64,000 nt of DNA from Actinomycetota bacterium. Lineage in GTDB: Bacteria > Actinomycetota > Acidimicrobiia > Acidimicrobiales > Ilumatobacteraceae. Positions 50,551-58,694 of the stretch are shown here, piece after piece (within the stretch, counting starts at the first letter, position 1; each line of letters opens with the position of its first letter). Both the position numbers and the translations under genes were made by a program. Under the pieces are notes generated by a model. The model worked only from the letters and a program-made list of their open reading frames with translations. It was not told the DNA's origin and did not search any database. Location: NCBI GenBank assembly GCA_963169665.1, contig CAUJET010000159.1, positions 62,001-126,000 of the forward strand, in the 5' to 3' direction.

Positions 50551-52145
50551 GTCGACCCCGGTTCTCCATCGTCACGCCGGTGTACGACCCGCCGGCGTGG
50601 GTGCTGCGCGAGACCATCGCGTCGGTCGTGGCCCAGACCTTCGGCGACTGGGAGCTCATCCTCGTCGACGACGCATCGCCCTCGCCGCACGTCGTGCCGA
50701 TCCTGCGTGAGGCAGCCGCCGTCGATCCTCGGGTCAAGGTGCTCGAGCGCGCCACCAACGGAGGCATCATCGCCGCGTCGAACGACGGCCTCGCCGCCGC
50801 CACCGGTGAGTTCATCGCGCTGCTCGACCACGACGACCTGCTCGAGCGCCGATCGCTCGAGGTGGTCGACACCTACGCCCGCGAGCGTCCCGAGATGGAC
50901 TACTGCTACAGCGACGAGGACCATCTCACCCCCGACGGCCGCTACGTCAACGCGTTCTACAAGCCCGACTGGTCGCCCGAGCGCCTTCGCTCGCAGAACT
51001 ACTGCTGCCACTTCTCGGTCTTCCGCGCGTCGCTGCTCGACGAGATCGGCGGGTTCCGCGAGGGCTTCGAGGGATCGCAGGACTACGACCTGATCCTGCG
51101 CGCCACCGAGCGGGCGCGCGAGGTCGTCCACATCCCGTTCGTGCTCTACCACTGGCGCGAGCTGCCCACGTCCGTCGCCGGCGACCCGGACGCGAAGCCC
51201 TACGCGTGGGACGCCGGTCGCCGTGCGATCCAGGCCCAGTGCGACCGGCTCGGCATCCGTGCCTCGGTGGAAGCGAGCACCCCGCAGGGCACCTACCGCG
51301 TGCGTCGCGACGTGGTGGGCGACCCGCTCGTGAGCATCATCATCCCGACGTGCGGCTCCACCGGACGGCCGTGGGGTGTCGAGCGCTGCTACGCCGTCGC
51401 TGCGATCGAGTCGGTGCGTCGGCACACCACCCGCAACATCGAGTTCGTCCTGGTGGTCGACGACTGGACCCCGCCGCACCACGTCGAGGCCATGCGTCGC
51501 GCTGCTGGCGAGACGCCGTGTCAGGTCGTGTACTTCGACCGACGATTCAACTTCAGCGAGAAGGTGAACCTCGGTTCGGTACACGCCACTGGCGACCTGT
51601 TGTTGCTGCTCAACGACGACGTCGAGGTGATCACCGACGAGTTCCTCGATCCGATGATTCCCTTGGCGCTCGAGGAGGGCGTGGGCGCGGTCGGGTGCAA
51701 GCTCTACTTCGAGGACGGCCGCCTGCAGCACGCTGGCCATGTGTACAACGGCGATCCGTATCACATCATGTTCCGGCGCGGCGGTGACGAGCTGGGGCCG
51801 AGTGCGCTGCTCGCCGTGCAGCGCGAGTGCATCGGCGTCACCGCGGCGTGCATGCTCGTGCGACGGGCGGTGTTCGAGCAGGTCGGCGGCCTGTGCACCC
51901 TCTTCGCCGGCAACTTCAACGACGTCGACCTGAACCTCAAGCTCCACGTGCACGGCTTCCGCCAGGTGTTCACACCGTTCACCGAGCTCTATCACTTCGA
52001 ATCGGCGACTCGTGATCCGACCATCACCGTGGAGGAGCACGAGCTGATCAAGATGCGTTGGGCGGAACGACTTCGCCACGATCCGTACTACAACCCCAAC
52101 CTCGCTCCGTTCCGAGACGACTGGGTCGAGAACGGGCTTCGTTGA
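50547..52145 (+). CDS. tandem GT2 glycosyltransferase
   Basis: A 532-residue protein with two GT-A domains. The first (residues 4-240) has FSIVTPVYDPPAWVLRETI, ILVDDASPS, LLDHDDLLE and GSQDYDLILRATE. The second (from about residue 257) has VSIIIPTCGSTG, VLVVDDWTPP, FNFSEKVNLG and LLNDDVEVI, with NFNDVDLNLKLHVHGFR near its end. This layout is seen in O-antigen rhamnosyltransferase-like enzymes that add two residues. GTG start coupled to the coiled-coil gene. Confidence 0.88.
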   Translation: MSRPRFSIVTPVYDPPAWVLRETIASVVAQTFGDWELILVDDASPSPHVVPILREAAAVDPRVKVLERATNGGIIAASNDGLAAATGEFIALLDHDDLLERRSLEVVDTYARERPEMDYCYSDEDHLTPDGRYVNAFYKPDWSPERLRSQNYCCHFSVFRASLLDEIGGFREGFEGSQDYDLILRATERAREVVHIPFVLYHWRELPTSVAGDPDAKPYAWDAGRRAIQAQCDRLGIRASVEASTPQGTYRVRRDVVGDPLVSIIIPTCGSTGRPWGVERCYAVAAIESVRRHTTRNIEFVLVVDDWTPPHHVEAMRRAAGETPCQVVYFDRRFNFSEKVNLGSVHATGDLLLLLNDDVEVITDEFLDPMIPLALEEGVGAVGCKLYFEDGRLQHAGHVYNGDPYHIMFRRGGDELGPSALLAVQRECIGVTAACMLVRRAVFEQVGGLCTLFAGNFNDVDLNLKLHVHGFRQVFTPFTELYHFESATRDPTITVEEHELIKMRWAERLRHDPYYNPNLAPFRDDWVENGLR

Positions 52146-52246
52146 CGTCGACCTGACCCCGACGACCAACCCGGGACAGGCTCCGGTACGGTCCAGGGAC
52201 GAACTGAAACGGCGGGCGGCCTCAAGATTCCTTCAAGGAGGAGCCC

Positions 52247-54991
52247 GTGGCCCACAGAACCGTGCCGCACGTGCCGATGTATCCGGCGATGTCACACACG
52301 TTTGGATCCCGACCGCGAGCAGTCCGGCGCCCCAGCCTCCGGGTTGCCCTGGTGTCCGCAGTGCTGATGTCGTCCATCGGATCCGTTGGCGGCGCCCTGA
52401 CGGTGTCGCCGGCCGTGGCGGCGCCCGGCGAACAGGTGAGCACGTCTCCGGAGGTGTCGCCGACGTCGGCGCTGTCCACCTCGGGCGACTTCGCGACCGA
52501 CGCCTTCAGCGACCCGTGGGACTTCGACAACGCCGAGGATCTCATCACCGTCGACGAAGTCGGAACGCAGTACACGAGTGGCGTCTCCATCGCCGACGGG
52601 CTGTTGAACGTGAACACGCGAGTCGGGTCGACCATCCGGCTGCTGTTCGACTGGCCGGGTGTCCTGCCCTGGGGACGAGACGGTCGGGCGAACCCGATCG
52701 ACGCCGAGCGGTACACCCAGACCACGTTCCGGATCTGCACCGGCGCGGCAGGTCTGGGGATGGCCGTGCGATTCGAGACGTCGACCGGTCAGGAAGGCTT
52801 CCTCCCGTTCAACCCTCCGGCCGGTTGCTCGGTGCAACACTTCGATCTGACCTACCAAGGTCCGGTGCCCGACTTCTCGCTGCAATACCCCGTCCCCGGG
52901 ATGCAGGGGCCGTGGGCAGGCTCGATCGTTCGGTTCGAGATCCACCGCGGTGGCGTCGGTGGCGCCGCGCTCGTGCAGCTGGACTGGGTGCGTGTCCATC
53001 GCGCCGACGCCTCCCAAACGCCGGTGACAACGCCCGTGCCGAGAGTGCTGACGCCGAACATCGAAGGCGGAGCGGACTACGCGACCGTCGAGCGCGGCGA
53101 CCCCTGGGACATGTCATCGGGCTCCGATGTGGCATCGACCCACCAAGTGACCAACCTCTCCTTCCCGTACGGGGACCTGTCGGGCACCACGGTCGGCAAC
53201 GACCCCTTCGTGGAGCTGGCGCTCGGTCCCGAGCTCAACACCGACAGGTATCGGCGGCTCACGCTCGATGCCTGCTACGAAGGGCCGTTCGGTCTGACCG
53301 ACACGGCTGGTGGGGGCATGAACGGTCGAATGGCCTGGATGCCCCGAGGTGCGGCCTCGTGGACCGAGACCCAGGACTTCGTCGTGTTTCCGGGGTGCCA
53401 TCGGATGACCATCGACATGGCGACCACTCCGCCCGATGCGATTCATGACGAGGCCTCCCAGCTCATCAGCGGTTGGCGAGGCATGCGCCCGGCCAAGCTG
53501 CGGTTCGATGTCACGGAGGATCGAGGACTGCGCAACTTCGCGGTCCGCGAGGTCCGGTTGGCCGACGATGCCGCGTTCTCGACGTCGTACCCGATCACCT
53601 TCCTCGATGCCGCCGGCGCGTACGGCGCGACGGCTGACATCTACGTGACGACCTCGGGGCGCGGGCGTTTCGACGGCGTGCGCATCGCCCGGAACCTCCC
53701 GGTGGCCGACGGGGTGAACACCTTCACGTGGAACGGCACGACCGACGGTGGCGTCCCGCTCGGGAACGGCACCTACTGGGTGTACATCGTGATGCGGACC
53801 AGCAACGCCATCGGGACCGGATCCTCGACCGGCCCCGTCCGGGTGGAGAAGCCGGTGCCCTCGAGCCCTGGCTCCTTCGTGCCGCTCACACCGGCGCGCC
53901 TGCTCGACACGCGCACGGGGATCGGCGGGAACATCACATCGCTCGGGCCACAGGTGCACACCGAGCTCGACGTCACGGGCGTGGGCGGCGTGCCCGAGGT
54001 CGGGGCGACAGCGGTCGTGTTGAACGTCACCGTCGATGGGCCGACACTTCCCGGCTACGTGTCCGTCTGGCCATCCGGCGAGGAACGCCCGATCGTCTCG
54101 AACCTCAACTATCTGCCAGGCCAGACCGTGCCCAACCTCGTGACCGTGAAGGTGGGGGCCAACGGTCGGGTCAACCTGTTCAACTCGAACGGGAACTCCC
54201 ATCTGATCGCCGACGTCGTCGGCTACTACACGCCCGTCGCGGTTTCAGGGAGCGGACGGTTCACATCGCTCGCGCCGTCCCGGGTGCTCGACACGCGCGA
54301 TGGCGTCGGCGTCGGGAGTGCCGGTCCGCTCGCCCCCGACAGCGTCCTCGATCTCAAGGTCACCGGCGTGGGTGGTGTGCCGTCGAGCGGGGTCCAAGCG
54401 GTGGTGCTCAACATCACGGTCGACCAACCGACCGCATCTGGGTTCGTGACCGCCTGGCCCACCGGTGAACCGTTCCCCACCGCCTCGACCCACAACTTCA
54501 CGCCCGGCCTGACCATCGCGAGCCTCGTGATCGCGAAGGTGGGGGCGGGCGGGATGGTGTCGCTGTACAACTCGAACGGGAACACGCATCTCGTCGCGGA
54601 CGTGGTCGGCTATCTCTCGGGGTCGGGCGGGCGATTCGTCCCGGTGGCACCGGACCGGGCGGTCGACACCCGCGACGGCACCGGCGGTGTGCTCGGTGCT
54701 GTCGGCGAGGGCGGCTCGATTCGAGTCACGTTGGCCGGCCGATCGTCGATCCCGGCGAATGCGACGGCTGTCGTCGTCAACATCACCGCTGCAGACAGCA
54801 CGTCGCCGTCCTATCTCACGGCGTGGCCGTCGGGCTCGGCTCGGCCGACGGCTTCGATCGCCAACCCGCGTCCTGGCGTCCCGGTCCCGAACCAGGCATA
54901 CCTGAAGCTCGGACCCGGCGGGCAGCTCGACATCTACAACAACTCGGGATCGACGCACGTCGTCGTCGACGTCTTCGGCTACGTGGTCTGA
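52247..54991 (+). CDS. secreted protein with FlgD-like Ig domain and three DTR repeats
   Basis: A 914-residue exported protein. The signal region has RRPSLRVALVSAVLMSSIGSVGG and a likely cut near VAAPG. Residues 60-450 are beta-rich with no known domain. About 455-540 resembles the FlgD immunoglobulin-like fold (FTWNGTTDGGVPLGNGTYWVYI). Three repeats of about 120 residues follow (544-664, 671-794, 796-914), each starting F-x-x-L-x-P-x-R-x-x-DTR and ending H-x-x-x-DVxGY. Strong ribosome binding site AAGGAGG before the GTG. Likely cell-surface or matrix protein. Shares the repeat with 58695-60725. Confidence 0.85.
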   Translation: MAHRTVPHVPMYPAMSHTFGSRPRAVRRPSLRVALVSAVLMSSIGSVGGALTVSPAVAAPGEQVSTSPEVSPTSALSTSGDFATDAFSDPWDFDNAEDLITVDEVGTQYTSGVSIADGLLNVNTRVGSTIRLLFDWPGVLPWGRDGRANPIDAERYTQTTFRICTGAAGLGMAVRFETSTGQEGFLPFNPPAGCSVQHFDLTYQGPVPDFSLQYPVPGMQGPWAGSIVRFEIHRGGVGGAALVQLDWVRVHRADASQTPVTTPVPRVLTPNIEGGADYATVERGDPWDMSSGSDVASTHQVTNLSFPYGDLSGTTVGNDPFVELALGPELNTDRYRRLTLDACYEGPFGLTDTAGGGMNGRMAWMPRGAASWTETQDFVVFPGCHRMTIDMATTPPDAIHDEASQLISGWRGMRPAKLRFDVTEDRGLRNFAVREVRLADDAAFSTSYPITFLDAAGAYGATADIYVTTSGRGRFDGVRIARNLPVADGVNTFTWNGTTDGGVPLGNGTYWVYIVMRTSNAIGTGSSTGPVRVEKPVPSSPGSFVPLTPARLLDTRTGIGGNITSLGPQVHTELDVTGVGGVPEVGATAVVLNVTVDGPTLPGYVSVWPSGEERPIVSNLNYLPGQTVPNLVTVKVGANGRVNLFNSNGNSHLIADVVGYYTPVAVSGSGRFTSLAPSRVLDTRDGVGVGSAGPLAPDSVLDLKVTGVGGVPSSGVQAVVLNITVDQPTASGFVTAWPTGEPFPTASTHNFTPGLTIASLVIAKVGAGGMVSLYNSNGNTHLVADVVGYLSGSGGRFVPVAPDRAVDTRDGTGGVLGAVGEGGSIRVTLAGRSSIPANATAVVVNITAADSTSPSYLTAWPSGSARPTASIANPRPGVPVPNQAYLKLGPGGQLDIYNNSGSTHVVVDVFGYVV

Positions 54992-56430
54992 CCAGTTCGG
55001 GGCTCGCCGGTCGACCCCCGCGCGAGGAGGCCGACGAGCAACACCACGACGGCGGTGTGCACGATCACCCAGCTGCCCGGCGCCAACCATCTCGTGGTGC
55101 GATCCGCGCCGTGGAACCACCATGAGCCATCGACGCCCACGGCGTATCGCCGCGCCATCGCCCAGAACGTGACGATCACCGCACAGGCGGAGATCCCGGC
55201 AATCGTTCCGGCGACGAAACGGGACACCCGGTGGGGAGCGGACCGATCGGAGGTCAACGCGAGGACGATGGCGATCGCAGCGACCGGGAGGCTGTATCTC
55301 CCTTGCCAGATATGCCCGACTCGTTCGTGCAGCACCACCTCGAACGACACGGGCACCAGGATCAGTGCGGAACCGACCGTCATCCAGGTCCCGCTGGCCG
55401 CGTGAGGGCGCGTGGCCGCCGTCACGGCGGCGGCCGCTGCCCAGGCGGCCACCGCGAACCACGGCGCCCAGTACTCGAGCCACCCCATCGAGGCCACCAG
55501 CTCCAGACCCGTTCGGGGGAGACCCCCGATCGACACCCCGATCGCGGCCGACCACGAACCGGAGCTGGCCGTCCTCGCGTCGTCGACGACGAGACCGACC
55601 CACGCGCTCCACGCCACGACGGCGAGCGTGGCGGCGGCCACCGGGCCCCACAGCACCGATCGACGGCGACGTGCTGCGGCCGGCCCGCCCGTCGTTCGAG
55701 GACGCTGATGGAGTTCGACGAGGACGAGAACGGTCAGTGCCCACAGGAACGCAATCGGACGGATCGCCACGGCCATCGCCAGCGGAAGAGAGACCCACCA
55801 CGCCGACGACCGACGTGCCACCAGCTCTCCGCTGCCGCTGCTCGCGATGCCCGTCGCGGCGAGTGCAACGAGCGCGATCTCGAGTGCATTCGGGTTGACC
55901 ACGCTCCAGAGGAACCAACACGACGGTGGTACCAGCGCTGGCACGACGAGCGCGCCGTGGCCGCGCGGTCGGAGACGCGCGACGACCATGCCCAGGACAC
56001 CGGCGACGAGTGCCACTGCGGACAGCCGGTACGCGAGTGGGTCGTCGGCCCGGCCGAGCATGCGCGGCGGGAGCCCGACGAGCGCGTAGTACAGCGGCGG
56101 GTTCGTCCCCGCCGACGTCGCGACCGAGACGTCTCGCTCCTGATCCTCGGGGACGGCACAACCGCTCGAACGTGCAGGATCGTGTCGGTAGCACGCCGGG
56201 TCGCCGGTCCCCAGTCCCGGAGGAACGGTGACGGTGCGGTACCCCGGTGGCAGGCCGCTCGCGGGGGCACCGAGCAGGTCGCCATGAGCGACGGCGTGTG
56301 CGCGCAGCACATGTGCAGGTTCGTCCGGCCCGCCGTAGCGTCCGATCGCGGCCGCCCAGCACACGAGGACGAGGCAGACGCCGGCGAACGCGATGATCCC
56401 TGTGGCCGATCGGTGACGACGCTGAGGCAT
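54979..56430 (-). CDS. DUF2142 family membrane protein
   Basis: A 483-residue polytopic protein. The GGPDEPAHVLRA motif after the first helix is the hallmark of DUF2142, a family related to GT-C glycosyltransferases. TNPPLYYALVGLP and FLWSVVNPNALEIALVAL also fit. It probably transfers a sugar from a polyprenyl carrier at the outer membrane face, but this is unproven for the family. TGATG overlap with the upstream methyltransferase. It overlaps the convergent secreted-protein gene by 13 bp. Confidence 0.82.
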   Translation of the reverse strand: MPQRRHRSATGIIAFAGVCLVLVCWAAAIGRYGGPDEPAHVLRAHAVAHGDLLGAPASGLPPGYRTVTVPPGLGTGDPACYRHDPARSSGCAVPEDQERDVSVATSAGTNPPLYYALVGLPPRMLGRADDPLAYRLSAVALVAGVLGMVVARLRPRGHGALVVPALVPPSCWFLWSVVNPNALEIALVALAATGIASSGSGELVARRSSAWWVSLPLAMAVAIRPIAFLWALTVLVLVELHQRPRTTGGPAAARRRRSVLWGPVAAATLAVVAWSAWVGLVVDDARTASSGSWSAAIGVSIGGLPRTGLELVASMGWLEYWAPWFAVAAWAAAAAVTAATRPHAASGTWMTVGSALILVPVSFEVVLHERVGHIWQGRYSLPVAAIAIVLALTSDRSAPHRVSRFVAGTIAGISACAVIVTFWAMARRYAVGVDGSWWFHGADRTTRWLAPGSWVIVHTAVVVLLVGLLARGSTGEPRTGQTT

Positions 56431-57068
56431 CAGGTGCTCGGCGCTGTCCATCTCCCGATCACGATCGTCTCGTTGTGCGTGAACACGCGCCCGGCCGCCC
56501 TCGGCAGCGGGAACGAGAGCGATCGCTCGGCCGACACGCCCGCGTCGGCGAGGATCGCGGTGATCGCCGCGGCATCGAGGAAGGTGACGTGGGTCGCGTC
56601 GGATGCCTGCCCCCGCTGCTGCGGGCAGATGACGGCGACCCGGCCGCCGGGCACGAGATATCGCAGGTGCGCGCGGACCAACTCGGTCGCCTCGCGCGGC
56701 GTCATGTGCTCGAGGACGTGGGCGATCAGCAGCGAGTCGAAGCTCGCCGCACGGTCGTCGGGGCTGCCGGCGAAGGTGTCGACGGTGTAGGCGGTCAGGC
56801 CGCGCGACACGGCGATCCGGACGGACTCGGCGTTGTGGTCGATCCCGACACCGTTGCCGTCGAGGTGTGCGAGGTTGCGGCCGACGCCGCACCCGATGTC
56901 GAGGACGCGGCCGAGGCGTAACCGGCGGACGTTCCAGCGGTAGGGGCGCTGTGGGTCGAGCAGAGCTCGCCACCCCGAGCGGGGCGCCACCGATGCGGCG
57001 AGTCGCGCCGCATAGGCAGCGTCGGTCGTGTCGGGACCGTCGGACCGCCGGCGGGCCGCGTCGTCCAT
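56430..57068 (-). CDS. class I SAM-dependent methyltransferase
   Basis: A 212-residue methyltransferase: RVLDIGCGVGRNLAHL (motif I), VGIDHNAESV, FDSLLIAHVLEHM (motif IV) and LVPGGRVAVICPQQRG. Substrate unknown. The ATG at 57068 overlaps the HhH-GPD gene stop by one base and is preferred over upstream starts that would extend into that gene. Confidence 0.85.
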   Translation of the reverse strand: MDDAARRRSDGPDTTDAAYAARLAASVAPRSGWRALLDPQRPYRWNVRRLRLGRVLDIGCGVGRNLAHLDGNGVGIDHNAESVRIAVSRGLTAYTVDTFAGSPDDRAASFDSLLIAHVLEHMTPREATELVRAHLRYLVPGGRVAVICPQQRGQASDATHVTFLDAAAITAILADAGVSAERSLSFPLPRAAGRVFTHNETIVIGRWTAPST

Positions 57069-57655
57069 CACGCGACCGGGCGGTCCTGCTTGTCGCGCTT
57101 GGCCGCCTTCGCCGCCTTCTTCCACTCACGCACCTTCGCGAGCGAGTCGGTGTCGTGGATGTCGGCGACGCTCCTCGGTGTGGCGTCGCCGAACTTGCCG
57201 GCCGCCGCCTCCCATCCCTCGGGCTGCACCCCCATCCGCTTGCCGAGCAGCGCGACGAAGATCTTGGCCTTCTCGTCGCCGTAGCCGGGCAGTGTGCGCA
57301 GGCGCGCGTAGAGGTCGGCGCCGGTCGTCACCCCGTCCCACACCCCCTCGCCGCGGCCGCCGAAGTCGCTGGTGAGCACGGCGCACATCTCGTGGATCCG
57401 CCGACCCATCGAGGCCGGGAAGCGGTGGACGGCAGGTTTGTCGCAGCACACCGTCACGAACGACTCCTGGTCCATCGCCGCGATCCTCGCTGCGTCGAGG
57501 TGGCCGAGGCGCTGCTGCAGGGTGGCCGGACCCGCGAACGCCCACTCCATGGGCACCTGCTGGTCGAGCAGCATGCCGATCAGCAGCGCGGTCCCGTCGA
57601 CGTTCAGCAGACGGTCGGCAGCGGCATCGCCGGTGATGTAGAGGGTGCCGGTCAT
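57068..57655 (-). CDS. HhH-GPD base excision repair glycosylase-like protein
   Basis: A 195-residue protein of the HhH-GPD superfamily. LLIGMLLDQQVPMEWAF matches the first helices of the fold, and LPGYGDEKAKIFVALLGKRMGV is the helix-hairpin-helix with the following helix. The catalytic Asp position after the hairpin is not obvious (QPEGWEAAAGKFGDAT), and no four-Cys iron-sulfur cluster is present. This is a known actinobacterial type of repair protein. Its joining with a methyltransferase and a DUF2142 gene is positional only. Confidence 0.8.
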   Translation of the reverse strand: MTGTLYITGDAAADRLLNVDGTALLIGMLLDQQVPMEWAFAGPATLQQRLGHLDAARIAAMDQESFVTVCCDKPAVHRFPASMGRRIHEMCAVLTSDFGGRGEGVWDGVTTGADLYARLRTLPGYGDEKAKIFVALLGKRMGVQPEGWEAAAGKFGDATPRSVADIHDTDSLAKVREWKKAAKAAKRDKQDRPVA

Positions 57656-57662
57656 GTCCGGC

Positions 57663-57668
57663 ACGCTA
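57663..57668 (-). promoter_or_regulatory. candidate leaderless -10 box of the HhH-GPD operon
   Basis: TAGCGT on the minus strand, 7 nt before the ATG at 57655. Confidence 0.45.
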
Positions 57669-57694
57669 GCCGTGGCACCTGTGGCAGGGGGTTC

Positions 57695-57700
57695 TAGTGT
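57695..57700 (+). promoter_or_regulatory. candidate leaderless -10 box
   Basis: TAGTGT, 7 nt before the GTG at 57708. This spacing favours 57708 over the in-frame GTG at 57699. Confidence 0.45.
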
Positions 57701-57707
57701 GCCCGTC

Positions 57708-58574
57708 GTGATCGCCGCCGTCGTGCTGACGTACGACCCCCCGCCGGGGATGCTGGAGGACTGCCTCGCCGCCCTGCAGGCGGGCGGCGACGTCGAGGTG
57801 ATCCTGGTCGACAACGGCGGCCGTGCCGGTCGGCTGCCGTCGGCGTTGCTGGCCGGGGTCGACGTGGTCGCTCCCGGACGGAACCTCGGCTTCGCCGCCG
57901 GCATGAACCTCGGCATCCGCCGGGCGCTCGAGCGCGGGGCGACCGAGGTGATGATCCTCAACGACGACGTGGTGGTGGAACCGGGATGGCTCGCACCGCT
58001 GGTCGCGGAGCTCGCGGGTGACCGCGTCGGCGCGGTACAACCGAAGCTCCTGTTCGCCGACGAACCGCCCACGATCAACAGCCTCGGCGTGGCGCTCGGA
58101 CGCGACGGGGCGGGCACCGACGTCGACATGCACGAGCCCGACGACCCGACCGACCTCGCCCCGCGCGAACTGGCGGTCTTCACCGGAGGTGCCGTGCTGT
58201 TCGCTGCCGACTTCCTGCGCCACACGGGCGGGTTCGACGAGCGATTCTTCCTCTACTACGAAGACGTCGACCTGGCGCTGCGCGGCACCGAGCTCGGCTG
58301 GCGGTTTCGCCTCGCTCCGGCGAGCCGCGTGCGCCATCGCGGCAGCGCCACCATGGCCTCGATCGGCACCCGGTCGGCGTACTACCGCGAGCGCAACAGA
58401 ATCTGGGTCCTGGTCCGCCACCGGCCGTGGAGCGACGTCGGTCGCGGGGTGTGGCTGTCGGTCCGACGGCTCCGGTGGGCGCCGCGCGGTGCGCATGCGA
58501 AGGCCCTGCTCGCAGGCCTCGGCGCCGCGCCGCGGCTGCTTCGTGCCCGGCGTCACGCCAGCAACTCTCTCTGA
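57708..58574 (+). CDS. glycosyltransferase family 2 (rhamnosyltransferase-like)
   Basis: A 288-residue GT2 enzyme: AAVVLTYDPPPGMLEDCLAAL, ILVDNGG, RNLGFAAGMNLGIRRAL, MILNDDVVVEPGW (D-x-D) and GFDERFFLYYEDVDLALR, the acidic pair that activates the acceptor. These are the motifs of WbbL-like rhamnosyltransferases. The C-terminus is Arg-rich. It could act in the surface glycan or in arabinogalactan-type linkage. Confidence 0.88.
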   Translation: MIAAVVLTYDPPPGMLEDCLAALQAGGDVEVILVDNGGRAGRLPSALLAGVDVVAPGRNLGFAAGMNLGIRRALERGATEVMILNDDVVVEPGWLAPLVAELAGDRVGAVQPKLLFADEPPTINSLGVALGRDGAGTDVDMHEPDDPTDLAPRELAVFTGGAVLFAADFLRHTGGFDERFFLYYEDVDLALRGTELGWRFRLAPASRVRHRGSATMASIGTRSAYYRERNRIWVLVRHRPWSDVGRGVWLSVRRLRWAPRGAHAKALLAGLGAAPRLLRARRHASNSL

Positions 58575-58601
58575 CCCTTCAAGACTTCGTCTGATCGTCA
58601 G

Positions 58602-58655
58602 CCCCCGGTGGGGGTCTGCGGAATCCGTCTCAAGAGATTCCGGCGAAAGGTCCGA
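58602..58655 (+). promoter_or_regulatory. inverted repeat plus FliA/WhiG-like promoter before the CAP-domain protein
   Basis: CCCCC (58602-58606), GGT, GGGGG (58610-58614), then 15 nt to TCAAG (58630), and CCGATA starting 22 nt after its first base (58652). A second inverted repeat (CGGAATC 58619-58625, GATTCCG 58636-58642) brackets the TCAAG. The best match of the three copies to a sigma-28 promoter, though its spacer is about 2 nt long. Confidence 0.45.
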
Positions 58656-58694
58656 TACCTCCTTGACAACGCAAGCGGACCACGGAGCGGGACA

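Noticed and set aside
52146-52246. Fourth copy of the CCCC/GGGG promoter element before the other repeat protein
   Set aside because: CTCAAG is present but there is no matching inverted repeat and no CCGA box at the right distance.
58575-58694. Cyclic-di-GMP riboswitch before the CAP-domain gene
   Set aside because: CGAAAGG and ACGCAAG segments are suggestive, but the paired stems and conserved spacing of that riboswitch class could not be traced.
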